From the NCBI GenBank assembly GCA_002900995.3, contig PJEW03000015.1:124001-188000 (forward strand): a DNA stretch of 64,000 nt, written 5' to 3'. Below the pieces are notes generated by a model. That model searched no databases. It was not told the origin of the DNA and saw only the letters and a program-made list of their open reading frames with translations. The position numbers were made by a program, and so were the translations under genes. Below, one piece after another: positions 33,990 through 44,403 of this stretch (positions within the stretch are counted from its first letter, which is position 1; each line of letters begins with the position of its first letter). Source of the stretch: Ganoderma boninense. Lineage: Eukaryota > Basidiomycota > Agaricomycetes > Polyporales > Polyporaceae.

Positions 33990-34562
33990 GACACTAAAGC
34001 AGTATCATTGTGTATACATAAATGATTGAGTCCAGGAGTGCATACAGGAAATTTCGTTTCTTGACAATGTATACAATGGATCAGAGTGAATGTTGGGAAA
34101 CATTTGTTTGCAATGATGGTATATAGACAACCACATACGGACCACAAAGAGTAGGCGGCACAGTACCCTGGCCAGGTGGTGTGAGTCAGCTACAACCACA
34201 TATGGACAGCAGGACCAGGCCAGAGGATATCGCGGCCAGGTGGTGCGAGTCAGCTGGGGATGCGCCCAGCCAGATCACACCCCAGAGAGCGCACTAGCTG
34301 GTGGATCAAAATGGGCTGGAAACAGTCCGAGGGTGGCTGCTAGGACAGCACTTCACTGTTGTCGGAGCGGTGCCCCGGCCGAGTGCAATGGTCATCACAT
34401 GGTTGCATGCTGCCCGGACGGCATGTGCCACCATTGCGGGAGCCCGACCGGATGGCACCACAGCACATTACGTTCAGCCCGGCCGGCCCTGGCTGACCGG
34501 CAACAGCATCAATTTACACCCTCCGGGTGCCTGCTACATCTGTGGATTTTAATAGAACACAC

Positions 34563-35003
34563 TCACCTGAGCCATGTCTTCCGGTGCGCGAAGGCAAACT
34601 GCAAGGCCAGACAAGGTGTGCGCCGGTATCTGGACACCCAGGACAGCATGTCGACGTCCAACATGAGATGCCATGTCAAGAAGTGCTGGGGCGCCAAGGC
34701 GCTGGTGCTGGCAAAGTCACTCAGCAACGTCGATGATGCACGCGAGCAGACCTTCAAGAAATTTATGGACGGGGTTCAGCTCACTGCTCACTTCGAGCGG
34801 AGGAAGGGCGCGTGGGTTACCTACCTTCACCGCAACCATACGAAATCCGAGACACGCACAGAAGTCGTCCGGTGGGTCTGTGAGAACGCACGGCCCTTCA
34901 ACATCATGAAAGATCGCGGCTTCTTGAGCCTCATGAAGGCGGGAAGGCCGGGACATTATGTTCCCTCGCCCTCGACAGTCTCTCACGATGTGAAAGTTGT
35001 CTT
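34563..35003 (+). pseudogene. hAT2 transposase, piece A (N-terminal part)
   Basis: Encodes the BED-like zinc finger (FRCAKANC, then STSNMRCHVKKCWG) and the following segment (RTEVVRWVCENARPFNIMKD, YVPSPSTVSHDVKVVF), aligned without gaps to the corresponding part of hAT1. It is cut exactly at 35004 by the TGTTACG end of the chromovirus LTR. The last 5 bp are GTCTT. The continuation (VFAQTRNRIAKILQ...) is on the opposite strand at 52759, where the same 5 bp border the other LTR end. Sequence upstream of about 34560 does not look like hAT, so the 5' end of the element is missing or rearranged. Confidence 0.85.
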
Positions 35004-35463
35004 TGTTACGACTGGCTGTCGAGTAAGATCAGGGAGGAGGCTTACGAGACGAGCAAGGGCGTCGACGAGCACTTGTGCAACAAGAGCGGAGCAGGGCTCG
35101 ACAGTCAGGCTGGAGACAAGGTGTATTGAGCAAGTAACTAACGAGCGAGAATACAGCGAGGCTTACCTGGAGACAAGAGGTCGAAACTGAGGTCTCCAGG
35201 TAGTGAAGTACAGGTCTTATATACATGTAATGGACAATGGGAACCGGGGACAATAGGTAACTATGGACACGGGAACCAGTGGAAGAACAATGGTATGTAG
35301 TACAATGACGACGGGAACAATGAGTAACAGGAGTTATTGTACTGCGAGAACAAGGGACAGGTTTGCTAAACAACGGAGGACAATAAGGACGACGTGGGAG
35401 GCAAACAGTCCAAAAAGGGAAATAGAGACGCCGGGGTAGGTGCCGAGCGTGCCGTTCATGACA
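35004..35463 (-). repeat. Chromovirus 3' LTR (460 bp)
   Basis: On the plus strand it begins TGTTACGACTGGCTG and ends GTTCATGACA. Preceded by the GTCTT target duplication. Confidence 0.93.
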
Positions 35464-35489
35464 ATACCCCCCTCCTAAGGATCGTGTCC

Positions 35490-38400
35490 TCACGATCGAG
35501 TCTTCTTGTTGAGGGGGCCCGGAGCGTCGGGATGTGTCGAATGAAACTTTTGCAGCACTTTTGGCGCATTTGCTAGATCTGACACGTCTTCCCAGCTATC
35601 GTGTTCAGGGCCCCAGCCCTTCCAGTGAACAAGATATTGCAGTTTCTTCCACCGCCCATACCGACGCGACTCCAACACTTCCTCCACTTCATACTCTTCC
35701 TCTCCTTCCACTTCAAGAGCTGCAGGTTCAGGGGGATGCCGACCGGGTAGTTGGCTTTCTTTGTGCGGGTGTAGGAGCGTCACGTGGAACACTGGGTGGA
35801 GCCCCATGTCTTTGGAGAGCTTGAGCTCGTAAGCCAAGTTGCCCACCTTGCGCTTGACAGGGTACGGGCCAGCGTACCGGTCCACCAGTTTCCGAGAGAC
35901 TCCTAGGAACCCGGAAGTTCCTCGTGTCGAGCCACACCTTCTGACCCTCCTTGAACTCTGGAGCAGCAGAGACATAGCGATCGTAGTACTCCTTCATCCG
36001 CTCTGCTGCCAGGTTTAGGGCTGAGGTCGCATCCTCCCTTGCCTGCCGCAACTCCTCTCTTCGTTCATCTGCCGTAGGCACCGTGGTGGATAGCATCGGA
36101 ACGTGGAACTGAGGTTCATAGCCGTACATGAGGTAAAACGGCGAGTACCCTGTGGATGAATGTACGCACGAGTTGAAGCAGTATTCTGCTGTTGGCAGCC
36201 ACTTGACCCAATCGTCGCGGCGCCTTGAGCAGTACATCCGTAGGTACGCCTCTATCTCCTGGTTCCATCGCTCTGACTGTCCATCTGTCTGCAGGTGGTA
36301 GGCTGTGGACAACGCACTGTCTACGTTGAGGCCTTTAAGGATTGCACGGAAGAGCTTGCTAGAGAACTGAGGCCCCCGATCAGAGATGATCTTTCGCGGG
36401 AGTCCATGTAGACGGAACCATTCCCTAATGAAGTTGTCTGCAGTCCCTTCCGTGTTGATCTCCTCGGTGCATGGGATAAGGTGAATCATTTTTCCATGTC
36501 GATCAGCAATAAGCTGGAGCGCGTTGTATCCGTCAACCTCTGGCAGTCCAGTGATGAAGTCACAGGTAACTACTTGGCCTGGGCCGTCCGGGATCTCGTT
36601 AGGTTGAAGAGGACCTTGTGGCTTAGCATGTGAAGTCTTGCCACGGTGACAGGTGTCGCAGGTCTCAACGTAATCCTTAATGAACTTTGCCATGCCCAGC
36701 CACCAGTAGTTCCATGTAACCAATTCCACCGTCTTTGCCTGGCCAGGGTGTCCAGCAGGCGGGAGGTCGTGGTGAATGCGCACTATCTCTGCTAGGAGCA
36801 CGTCGTCTTTGGGGACATAAACTCGGCCGTGGTAGAGCAGCAGGCCTTGTTCTGTGTTCCAGTCCACCAAATCGTTTTGTAGACGTGCTGGCCCTAGCTT
36901 ATCGAGCTTGCTGAGTGCCTCTGCAACCTCCTGCTCATGCTCTCCACATTCTCGAATGCGGCGGAGCAGTGCCTTTTCTGGTACCACTGACATGTGCCCT
37001 CTCTTGGCTGCCAGTACTCGGAAGCGATCGGGTTGCAACATGACTCGGTTCAGGTTGTCATCGGCATCATCCTTCTGGTGATTGGGTCTGCGTGACAGCA
37101 CGTCTGCCCTACCATTGGAGGTGCCTGGCTTGTGTGCAATGACAAAGTCAAACTGCGACAGATAGAGAGCCCATCGTGCCTGCTTGCGTGTGAGGTTTTG
37201 CGCAGCCTTCCAGTACTCGAGGTTCTTGTGGTCCAACTGGATCTCGAACACACTGGGGAGACCCTCGAGGTAGTGGCGCCAGGCCTGCAGGGCACGGATG
37301 ATAGCGAGCATCTCCTTGTCGTAGATCTCATAGTTGCGTTCCGCATCGCTCATTGACTCAGAGTGGAAAGCCACAGGGTGCTATTTGCCATCCTCCCCCT
37401 CCTGAGACAGAACCGCACTGGTAGCATACCTGGATGCATCGACTTCAATGCGGGTTTTGCGGTCTGGGTCATACATGCTCAGGACAGGGCTTTCAGTGAA
37501 ACGACGTTTGAGCTCATCGAATGCTGATTGCTCTTCGGCACCCCATTGCCAGGGAGCATTACCCGTGAGACGGTCAAGGGGTTTGCATACTGCGCTGAAG
37601 TCCTTAATGAACCGCCTGTAGAAATTTGCAAAACCGCGGAACTTCCGTACGTCTGAGGTGTTCTGAGGGACAGGCCATTCTGCAATACCCCTGACCTTTA
37701 CTGGGTCCATCTCCACACGGTTCTCCGAGACGAGCACACCTAGGTACTCAACCTTCGGCTGTTTGAATTCGCACTTCTCTGGCTTGCAGAACAGGTCGTG
37801 CTCCGCCAGACGCTTCAGGACCTCACGCACCAAAGTGCGGTGTTCCTCGATGTCGTTGGTGAATATGAGGATGTCGTCGAGGTAGATAGTGATTTTGCCG
37901 AGTATGATGAGGTCCTTGAAGATGTCGTTCATGAGCGCAGAGAATGTACTGGGCGAGTTAGCCAGTCTGAAGTACATCACGTTCAGTTCGAACAGTCTGC
38001 GATTGGTAACAAAGGCAGCCTTCCATTCATCACCAGTCTTAATCTGCACGTTGTTGTACCCCCAACGGATGTCAAGCTTTGTAAAGTACTTGGCCCTCTT
38101 GAGTCGATCCATCAAGTCTGACACCAACGGTAGTGGGTATCAGTTCTTAATGGTGATGTCATTCAATCGCCGGTAATCCTGTACAGGATGTAGGCTGCCA
38201 TCCTTCTTTTTAACAAAGAAGAACGGCGACGACATCGGTGACTTTGACTCTTGAATATATCCTTTGGCCAAGTTCTCACTAAGGAATTTGTCAAGCTCGA
38301 CCTGCTCGCTGGGCGACAGGGGGTACACCTTGGAATGGAACATCCTAGCATCTGGTACGAGTTCTATAGCGTGGTCATAGGGTCCGTGCTCAGGTAGACG

Positions 38401-39491
38401 TTTGGACACCTCTTTCGAGAACACACGCAGATACTCGTGGTACTGGGGAGGTACAATCTCTTCGACAGGACAGACTTCCTTCTTCTGGTACTCTTGTTCA
38501 GCGAGCTGTTGAGAGTACGTGTAGCTCACCGACACAAAGATCTTAGGGGTACCTCGAAGTCGTCGTCCATCTTCCAGTGCATTGAGAAGAGACTCCTCAG
38601 TGCCATCCCATTCTAGCAGAAAACCTGGTGGTGGAGGCCTATCTTCCTCCTTCTCCTTGACCATTACGGCCGTGCATATCCTACCCATCATCTTTGCCTT
38701 CCACACCCGCCGAGAACCATTGCGCGCCGTAAGCCGTACCTCCGTATCACGTGCTTTGGTCTCAACAGGTTTGGATGCCTTCCGATGGGCCGGACATGCC
38801 TCTGGACATCTCGATAGGCGCAGCGAGCCACATTCCCAATCTACTTCAGGGTTGTGTTCGCGCAGCCAGTCCAGGCCAATGATCACATCCTCTTCTCCTA
38901 TGTCTGTCACCACAAACACCACCTTCTCCTGGTGGTCTCCAATCGCCATATCCAACACAGCGACCTCCGTGATCGTCCCATCACGGTTCTCAGTACCATC
39001 TATGTTGTACAGAGGAATTGGCCTCGCCAGCTTCCTCGTCGTAACCTGGTTCCTCTCTACGAACTGTCTATGTAAAAACTTGGTAGTAGCTCCACTATCT
39101 ACCATTGCTACTATGTCCTTATGTCGCTGCTTGCCGATTAACCGTACTGGTATATGAAAGTGCTGACCACTGTGATTTACTTCATATACAAACGCGGAAC
39201 TCAGTACAGAAAATCGACTATTACTACAAGAGCCGGCACGCGCAGCGTCCAGTGCGGCTCTAATCAGAAACCCTCCTTCTTCTCAGCGGTTGTAAGGGCC
39301 GCGATCTTCTCCTCCATCGCCTTGAGCTGGGCCTGAAGAGCCGCTACTTCCGTGGTCACAGTGGACGAGGAAGCAGCTTGCTGACTCTTCAACCGTGGGC
39401 AGTCATACTTACGATGTCCGGGCTGGCCACAGATGTGACAGTTTCCAGGGAACGGCTTCTTCCCAGTAGCAGCTGCCTTCTCCGTACGCAC
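35490..39491 (-). pseudogene. Chromovirus gag-end/pol polyprotein with two stops and a frameshift
   Basis: From 39491 down: a gag-type zinc knuckle (CHICGQPGHRKYDC), a short helical segment, and a protease with DSGA at the start of the next frame (39105). Reverse transcriptase follows with the YLDD active site near 37880, then RNase H (VDASRYATSAVLSQ). Integrase has the HHCC finger (IHHDLPPAGH, CDTCHRGK) and the Asp-Asp-Glu triad (VTCDF, ISDRGPQFSS, DGQSERWNQEI). A chromodomain is last (QYLVHWKGWGPEHDSWEDV). Defects: TGA at 38140-38142 after DITIKN, where the family has Arg; TAG at 37381-37383 after GEDGK, where the family has Trp; and a one-base shift near 35900-35915 just before the chromodomain. 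The N-terminal part of gag is absent. Chromodomains in such elements steer insertion toward marked chromatin. Confidence 0.92.
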
Positions 39492-40005
39492 TAGATACTA
39501 CTTACAAACATTAATGTAGACTGTGCACCTGGGGCGTGTACGCATCGGACTTGTTGTGGTGGGACGAGATAGTTGTTGGAACGATTGCAATGGACATAAT
39601 ACATTCCGGACTTTCACTCATCTGCATCATACCGTACGACTGACGATGTAATTTACGACAGTTTCTCGTTACACATGAACTGTTTTATTTCACAAGCTAA
39701 CTTCTTTGCTTTCGTCCTCGCTCTGTGCCTCTCGCTTGCCCTTCCGCCGTCTTTCTCTTTGCCAACCGTCGACTTTGCAACACGTTGTGGCTGACACTTG
39801 CCCCGACAGAGGTTGGCACCGTCCTTCACGAGTCGAACACGATCACGGGAGCGCAATATGCTCTTTGGCGGGTTGCTTGCCGTGGGCTGTCTCGACTCTG
39901 GATGCGGCTTCCTGGGCTGGCGACATGCTCCCTCCATCATCTTTATCCTGCGAAAATGGCTGGTCTGCTCCTTCTCGTCGTCGCCCGCCCACCACAAACC
40001 AAGAC

Positions 40006-40585
40006 ATGGCCGATCCCTTTGCTCCTTCGCCTCGTAGGACACGCTCGCGTTCGCGCATCATCTCGGACGACTCAGGCCACCCCGGTCGCAGGACCCGCTC
40101 TCGGACTGTTTCTCAACTCTCGGTGCACGACACACTGCCTGAGCCCGATATGCATATATTGAAGCCTATGCATGCACAGGAGGCCCTTACCTTGGTGGAG
40201 AAGCGGCCGAGGCACAAGATGACAGAGTACCAGCTCAAGAGGCTTGAGGAACTGTATCGAGCGGACACTCATCCCACCAGAAGCACCAAGGAAGCCCTTG
40301 CGACTGAGGTCGGAATGTGAGTGACTACAATTCTTGGGGTGCAATACTTGGAAGATGCAATATCTTGTCCCGCTTCTCAGGAATGTCAAGAGCGTCCTCA
40401 TCTAGTTCCAGAACCGCAGGCAGGACAGGAGCAAGAAGGCCAAGATGATCGCCACCCCTCCGCTGACGAGGACCGTCCGGACACAGGCCCAAGGATGTTC
40501 TGCCTTGGCTTTGTTTCGCTGCCTTTCTCTAGCCTCCCACGCTGTGAGGCGGACTACTTCTGTCAGTACCGGGGTTTCGTGTTAG
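40006..40585 (+). pseudogene. Homeobox gene fragment inside the chromovirus
   Basis: Exon 1 (40006-40316, ATG in MADPFAPSPRRTRSRS) ends with a homeodomain start (EKRPRHKMTEYQLKRLEELY). A GTGAGT...CTCAG intron (40317-40380) leads in phase to exon 2, MNVKSVLI, then TAG (40403-40405), then FQNRRQDRSKKAKM. Every known homeodomain has Trp at the stop position (WFQNRR), so TGG to TAG is the evident lesion. The frame then runs on to 40585. It lies between the two LTRs, antisense to pol, where gag should be. The intron is retained, so it did not come through processed mRNA in the sense orientation. Possible origins are capture by the retroelement, or chance joining during rearrangement. Confidence 0.8.
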
Positions 40586-40763
40586 GAGCTTTCCGCGTAC
40601 TGTACCACTGAGAGTGGCAAGCCTCAGGTTGCGCTGAGACCACGTCCGATAGTGTGACTAGAGCGCGTACTACGCTAGGCCAACACAGAGGATCTAAGTG
40701 CGTACCGTACGAGAAGGAAAGAATGTGGAGTACGCCGGTGCTCGTGTAGAAGTTTCGACCTAA

Positions 40764-41223
40764 TGTTACGACTGGCTGTCGAGTAAGATCAGGGAGGAGG
40801 CTTACGAGACGAGCAAGGGCGTCGACGAGCACTTGTGCAGCGAGAGCGGAGCAGGGCTCGACAGTCAGGCTGGAGATAAGATGTATTGAGCAAGTAACAA
40901 ATGAGCGAGAATACAGCGAGGCTTACCTGGAGACAAGAGGTCGAAACTGAGGTCTCCAGGTAGTGAAGTACAGGTCTTATATACATGTAATGGACAATGG
41001 GAACCGGGGACAATAGGTAACTATGGACACGGGAACCAGTGGAAGAACAATGGTATGTAGTACAATGACGACGGGAACAATGAGTAACAGGAGTTATTGT
41101 ACTGCGAGAACAAGGGACAGGTTTGCTAAACAACGGAGGACAATAAGGACGACGTGGGAGGCAAACAGTCCAAAAAGGGAAATAGAGACGCCGGAGTAGG
41201 TGCCGAGCGTGCTGTTCATGACA
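40764..41223 (-). repeat. Chromovirus 5' LTR (460 bp), inversion junction
   Basis: Same 460 bp as at 35004-35463 and 53205-53664. It is followed at 41224 by the 413-bp segment X, not by the target duplication expected for the insertion in hAT2. Confidence 0.92.
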
Positions 41224-41636
41224 TGTGAGCACAATACAAAGACGACGATCCTAAGGACATTTGCGTACCCCTTGCGTCCTCTCAATGATATCGCCCTTCT
41301 GCTCCAATAGCCCTGCCGGATCGAGACTTTCGGCGGGCTCAACCAGTTCGACACCTGGTTCTGGGTCCTGGTTGAATAGGAGGAACCAGGGAAATTTCTC
41401 TCAGTAACCACAAAAACTGTGTTCCAGAACTGGTTCTGAGGGGCTCGCTTCTTCCCGCGCAGCTCAAGGAAATCGTCGAGGAATTGCCTGAGGTAGTTGT
41501 ACCGCATCAGCGTGAATATTGTGTGTTTGCCCGATTTTCCCCCCTTGACTTTCTGCTTGCGTTTACAGCGGGTGATGGTGACCCTGGACATCACTGGGTG
41601 CGCGACATCCACAATGTCGAAAGCCATGCTGGTGGA
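41224..41636 (-). repeat. 413-bp segment X, copy 1 (inverted duplicate)
   Basis: Read on the minus strand it starts TCCACCAGCATGGCTTTC and ends GTGCTCACA, directly before the LTR. The same 413 bp, nearly identical, precedes the LTR at 53205 on the plus strand. The frame in it (MAFDIVDVAHPVMSRV...) is open in both copies but unlike known proteins. It includes a palindromic CCTGGTTC...GAACCAGG stretch. Interpreted as a duplication made during the inversion. From 41637 to 42040 no gene is supported. Confidence 0.9.
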
Positions 41637-42040
41637 CACGGGGCGTAAGTGATTCGAGGGCGCAGATCTGGGAGGGAGAGACTGGAGGGAGTCTGCAGTG
41701 ACAGTGGGCAGGAGGGTGAGAGAATTGCATGCGCGCAACGAGGTTCCTGCAAGTTCGTCGCGCGGCAAGTGGGAGGAAACCACGTTGGCAATGCCGTGAC
41801 AGTAGGTGTGTCGTGTGATTGGTCTTCTGTGTGCGAACCGAGAACTGGTGGGCGGCCAGCCTGACCGGAGTGCGAGTGCTGGTGCCCGGGGCTATGGCGT
41901 AACCACACTGAGTGACAATTGTCACATGTAACAAGCACACTTACTTAAGTAGGGTACCTCGGGCCTCAGGCCTCAGCCCCCACGGCCGTGGCATCGAGTG
42001 CCTCCCCTCCCACCGTCCCTCCCTCCTCTCTTCCATCATC

Positions 42041-43283
42041 ATGGTAACCGATAGCCTCTGTCGTGATTTCGACGCTACCGCCTTGTCCCTCGGTGACACC
42101 CCTTACTTGGATGACCGTGGTCGAGTCATCCCGATCGGCGCCCCTGAGGATCCCAACATCCCTGACGATGATGTGCCGTTCTACATTGTGTGGTCCGGGT
42201 GCGGTGTTGGTTTGTTCAGAAATTGGTGCAGTTTTAATTTTTTCCCTTCACGCTACTTCAATGTCTCAGTACGATCTCCAGGGGTGTTACGAACGCCATG
42301 GTTAATGGCTTCAGCAGCACGTCATTCAAGCTGTATATCGGCATTTGGAATGCACGCGCGGGTTGGGCAGGCGGCCCCCTTCACACCGGCGCACCAACCT
42401 GGATCCCTCCGAAGCCTCGCCCAGCTGTAACGACACCTAGGCTCCCCCCCTTCCACCGGCACCCACTGAGCATGAGGATTCTGACGGGCTTCAGATGCCC
42501 AGCAATTTCAGCGCCATGCCTCCTGCCCCGATCATCACCTATGAAGTCTCTTCTGAGGACTACGTCGACATTCACAGTGTCCAGAGCGAGGACTCGGAGT
42601 GGCTCCCCCCAGCCCCATTCACTTGCAATCGGAACATGCCTCCTCCCATTTCTTCCATCTCATGCACGTCAGTGCACTCATCGCCATCGTGGATGACTTC
42701 CGGCACCATCTCGGTCCGCAGCCTCGACGACGCACTGGAGCTGTCCGCCTCCCTTTCGAACCTTGCTATGGGAGAAAGGTACACAGCCGTTGACCACGTC
42801 GTGCAAGAGTACATGGCTGCTTTGGCTGACCGCTCTACCAGGCACTCCCCAATCCGCCGCTCAGTCTCGTCGCAAGGCTTGCGCGAACAAATCTCCTCCT
42901 CCCCGGGCCCGTCACGCGCACGTCACCTCCCGCGCCCTGAAGAAACTGCGATCAGCAGCGACACTTTCACCCGCAGCAGTGTCGCTCAAAGGGTGAAGGG
43001 TGACCCAGTGTACGTGGTCGTCAAGGGTGCGCGGCCGGGGGTCTATCTTGACTGGTGCGTCCTCACGCATATCATTCTTCGCTCTCGGCTAACTCCTCCA
43101 CTTCTCAGCGACATCACCCTTCTCGCTGGTGGTAATCTACCAGCGATGAGGGTAATCCGATTCAACTCCCTCAAGTACGCCTGCTTCCATTTCGTGCTGG
43201 AGTACATGGGTGGCAATGTGGGTGTGCCACAATACATTGTTAGTCAGCGCCCTCGCGATGTGGATGAGCGGTTTGAGAAGTGA
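42041..43283 (+). CDS. Protein with two viroplasmin-like (RNase H1 N-terminal-like) segments
   Basis: Four exons fit splice signals and phase: 42041-42225, 42270-42426, 42495-43054 and 43109-43283, giving 358 residues. Two segments look like the small domain shared by caulimovirus viroplasmin and the RNase H1 N-terminus. The first is at about residues 45-95 (VPFYIVWSGCGVGLF, then a helical GFSSTSFKLYIGIWNA). The second is near the C-terminus (DPVYVVVKGARPGVYLD, then FNSLKYACFHFVLEYMGG). In each the helix follows after an intron at the same place. The family domain binds RNA:DNA hybrids or double-stranded RNA. Between them is an S/P-rich linker. It lies inside the KDZ2 unit, probably as cargo. 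Domain assignment is by eye and moderately sure. Confidence 0.55.
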
Positions 43284-43377
43284 CCCTGTACTTACGTGTT
43301 TTCTGTCTGTACTATGCGAACGTGATGAGATATATGTGATGTGCCCGCCAGATACAATAGATCACGTATGTGCTTGA

Positions 43378-43884
43378 TTACATGCCAAGAGTGCTAGAAA
43401 CCGGCAGCATGTCCAGCCAGGCTTCCACAGCTGACATTGCATACATCACCTGAAATGCAACTGATGACGTTTCTTTCCAGAAGTGCGCGACAACCTCTGC
43501 CGAGAGCTGCGCGTACAGATCCCCACCCAAAACCCGGTCAAACTCATTGAGAATCTGGTCACCCTGCAAGATCCATTCCTCCTGGGTGGCAATAAACTTC
43601 GCGACGGCATCTGGATTGTCGGTGCGCAGGGATGTGAATGCGTTTTTCATGCCGCGTTTGAAGTCTGTGGGAGGCCGAAAACCCCATGCATTGAGCATGC
43701 TGTTTACACGGTCGAGCCATGCGAGGAAGTCTCCGTCCACTGTGGGTCCTATCGGGAGACTGAATGGCCCGTGGCTGACGCTGAGAGTGATTGTCAGCGA
43801 TGATTCCATCGACGCAGTCTCGTTCCACTGAAACTTACTGGTGCCACGCAGCGATTGGACGGACATCGGGGGACTCGGAAGCAT
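43378..43884 (-). CDS. Hypothetical protein, 168 aa
   Basis: A single open frame from the ATG 43884 (MLPSPPMSVQSLRGTSKFQW) to 43378. From about residue 40 it is ordered and helical (VDGDFLAWLDRVNSMLNAWG, PDAVAKFIATQEEWILQGDQ). A possible GTAAGT...CTCAG intron at 43781-43838 covers the less ordered residues 16-35, but the phase did not fit. I do not recognise the family. Tail-to-tail with the viroplasmin-like gene, inside the KDZ2 unit. From 43885 to 44403 only the TET/JBP 3' flank is present. Confidence 0.45.
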   Translation of the reverse strand: MLPSPPMSVQSLRGTSKFQWNETASMESSLTITLSVSHGPFSLPIGPTVDGDFLAWLDRVNSMLNAWGFRPPTDFKRGMKNAFTSLRTDNPDAVAKFIATQEEWILQGDQILNEFDRVLGGDLYAQLSAEVVAHFWKETSSVAFQVMYAMSAVEAWLDMLPVSSTLGM

Positions 43885-44403
43885 CTGGCTCGCTGCCGGG
43901 AGTAGCGGTCAAATGTTGGAGCTTGACAGCTTGGGAGGTCCCTTGAGAGCTACGCATGCCCTCGAGCATTTTTTGATCAGGTGCCCAGCCTGTTTGTTGC
44001 CTTTGCAAAATTGTGAGTGGGGTGAAGGCCGTTGAGCAATGCGGATGTACGCACTTTTTATGCTTCTTGTAGTACCTTCAATTGCGAGCTTGACGAAGCA
44101 AACACCTGCGTTCCTAGATATCGACCTGTGGAGGGAGGGATGGAGAAGGACAGTGCACCATGTTCGTAAACAAGTAAGATGCGAGGGCTGGCGGGAGCAG
44201 ACTTGGAGGCGTCTGAACTGTCTGAAATGCAGTGTCGCAGGAGGGCGCCGTCTTAAGGGAGTCTTGCGAACTTCAGACGCCTGACGCGACCATCTGAAAT
44301 GGGCCAGCTAACATTTCCGGCCACCGTCCAGACCAAATAGCATGTCTGGTGCAACAATGTTTACAAAAAGTCATAAATTGCGTACATACATACAGACGTT
44401 GTA

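Larger units (their letters stand above)
35004..41223 (-). mobile_element. Ty3/gypsy chromovirus, degenerate, now with one rearranged flank
   Basis: Two 460-bp LTRs in the same orientation (35004-35463 and 40764-41223, about nine differences) enclose a minus-strand gag-end/pol and a plus-strand homeobox pseudogene. Read in element orientation the LTR runs TGTCATGAAC...GTAACA. The polypurine tract AGGAGGGGGG lies just before the 3' LTR at 35464. The 5 bp flanking the two ends (GTCTT at left, TGTGA at right) do not match. The partner GTCTT is found at 52755-52759, so the right flank was exchanged by an inversion. The element is inactive: two stops, a frameshift and loss of most of gag. Confidence 0.9.

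Noticed and set aside
41224..41783. ORF across segment X and the LTR as a real gene (229 codons; 178 codons at 52801-53334)
   Set aside because: Both copies are a recent duplicate, the frame crosses the LTR boundary, and no family or splice pattern supports it.
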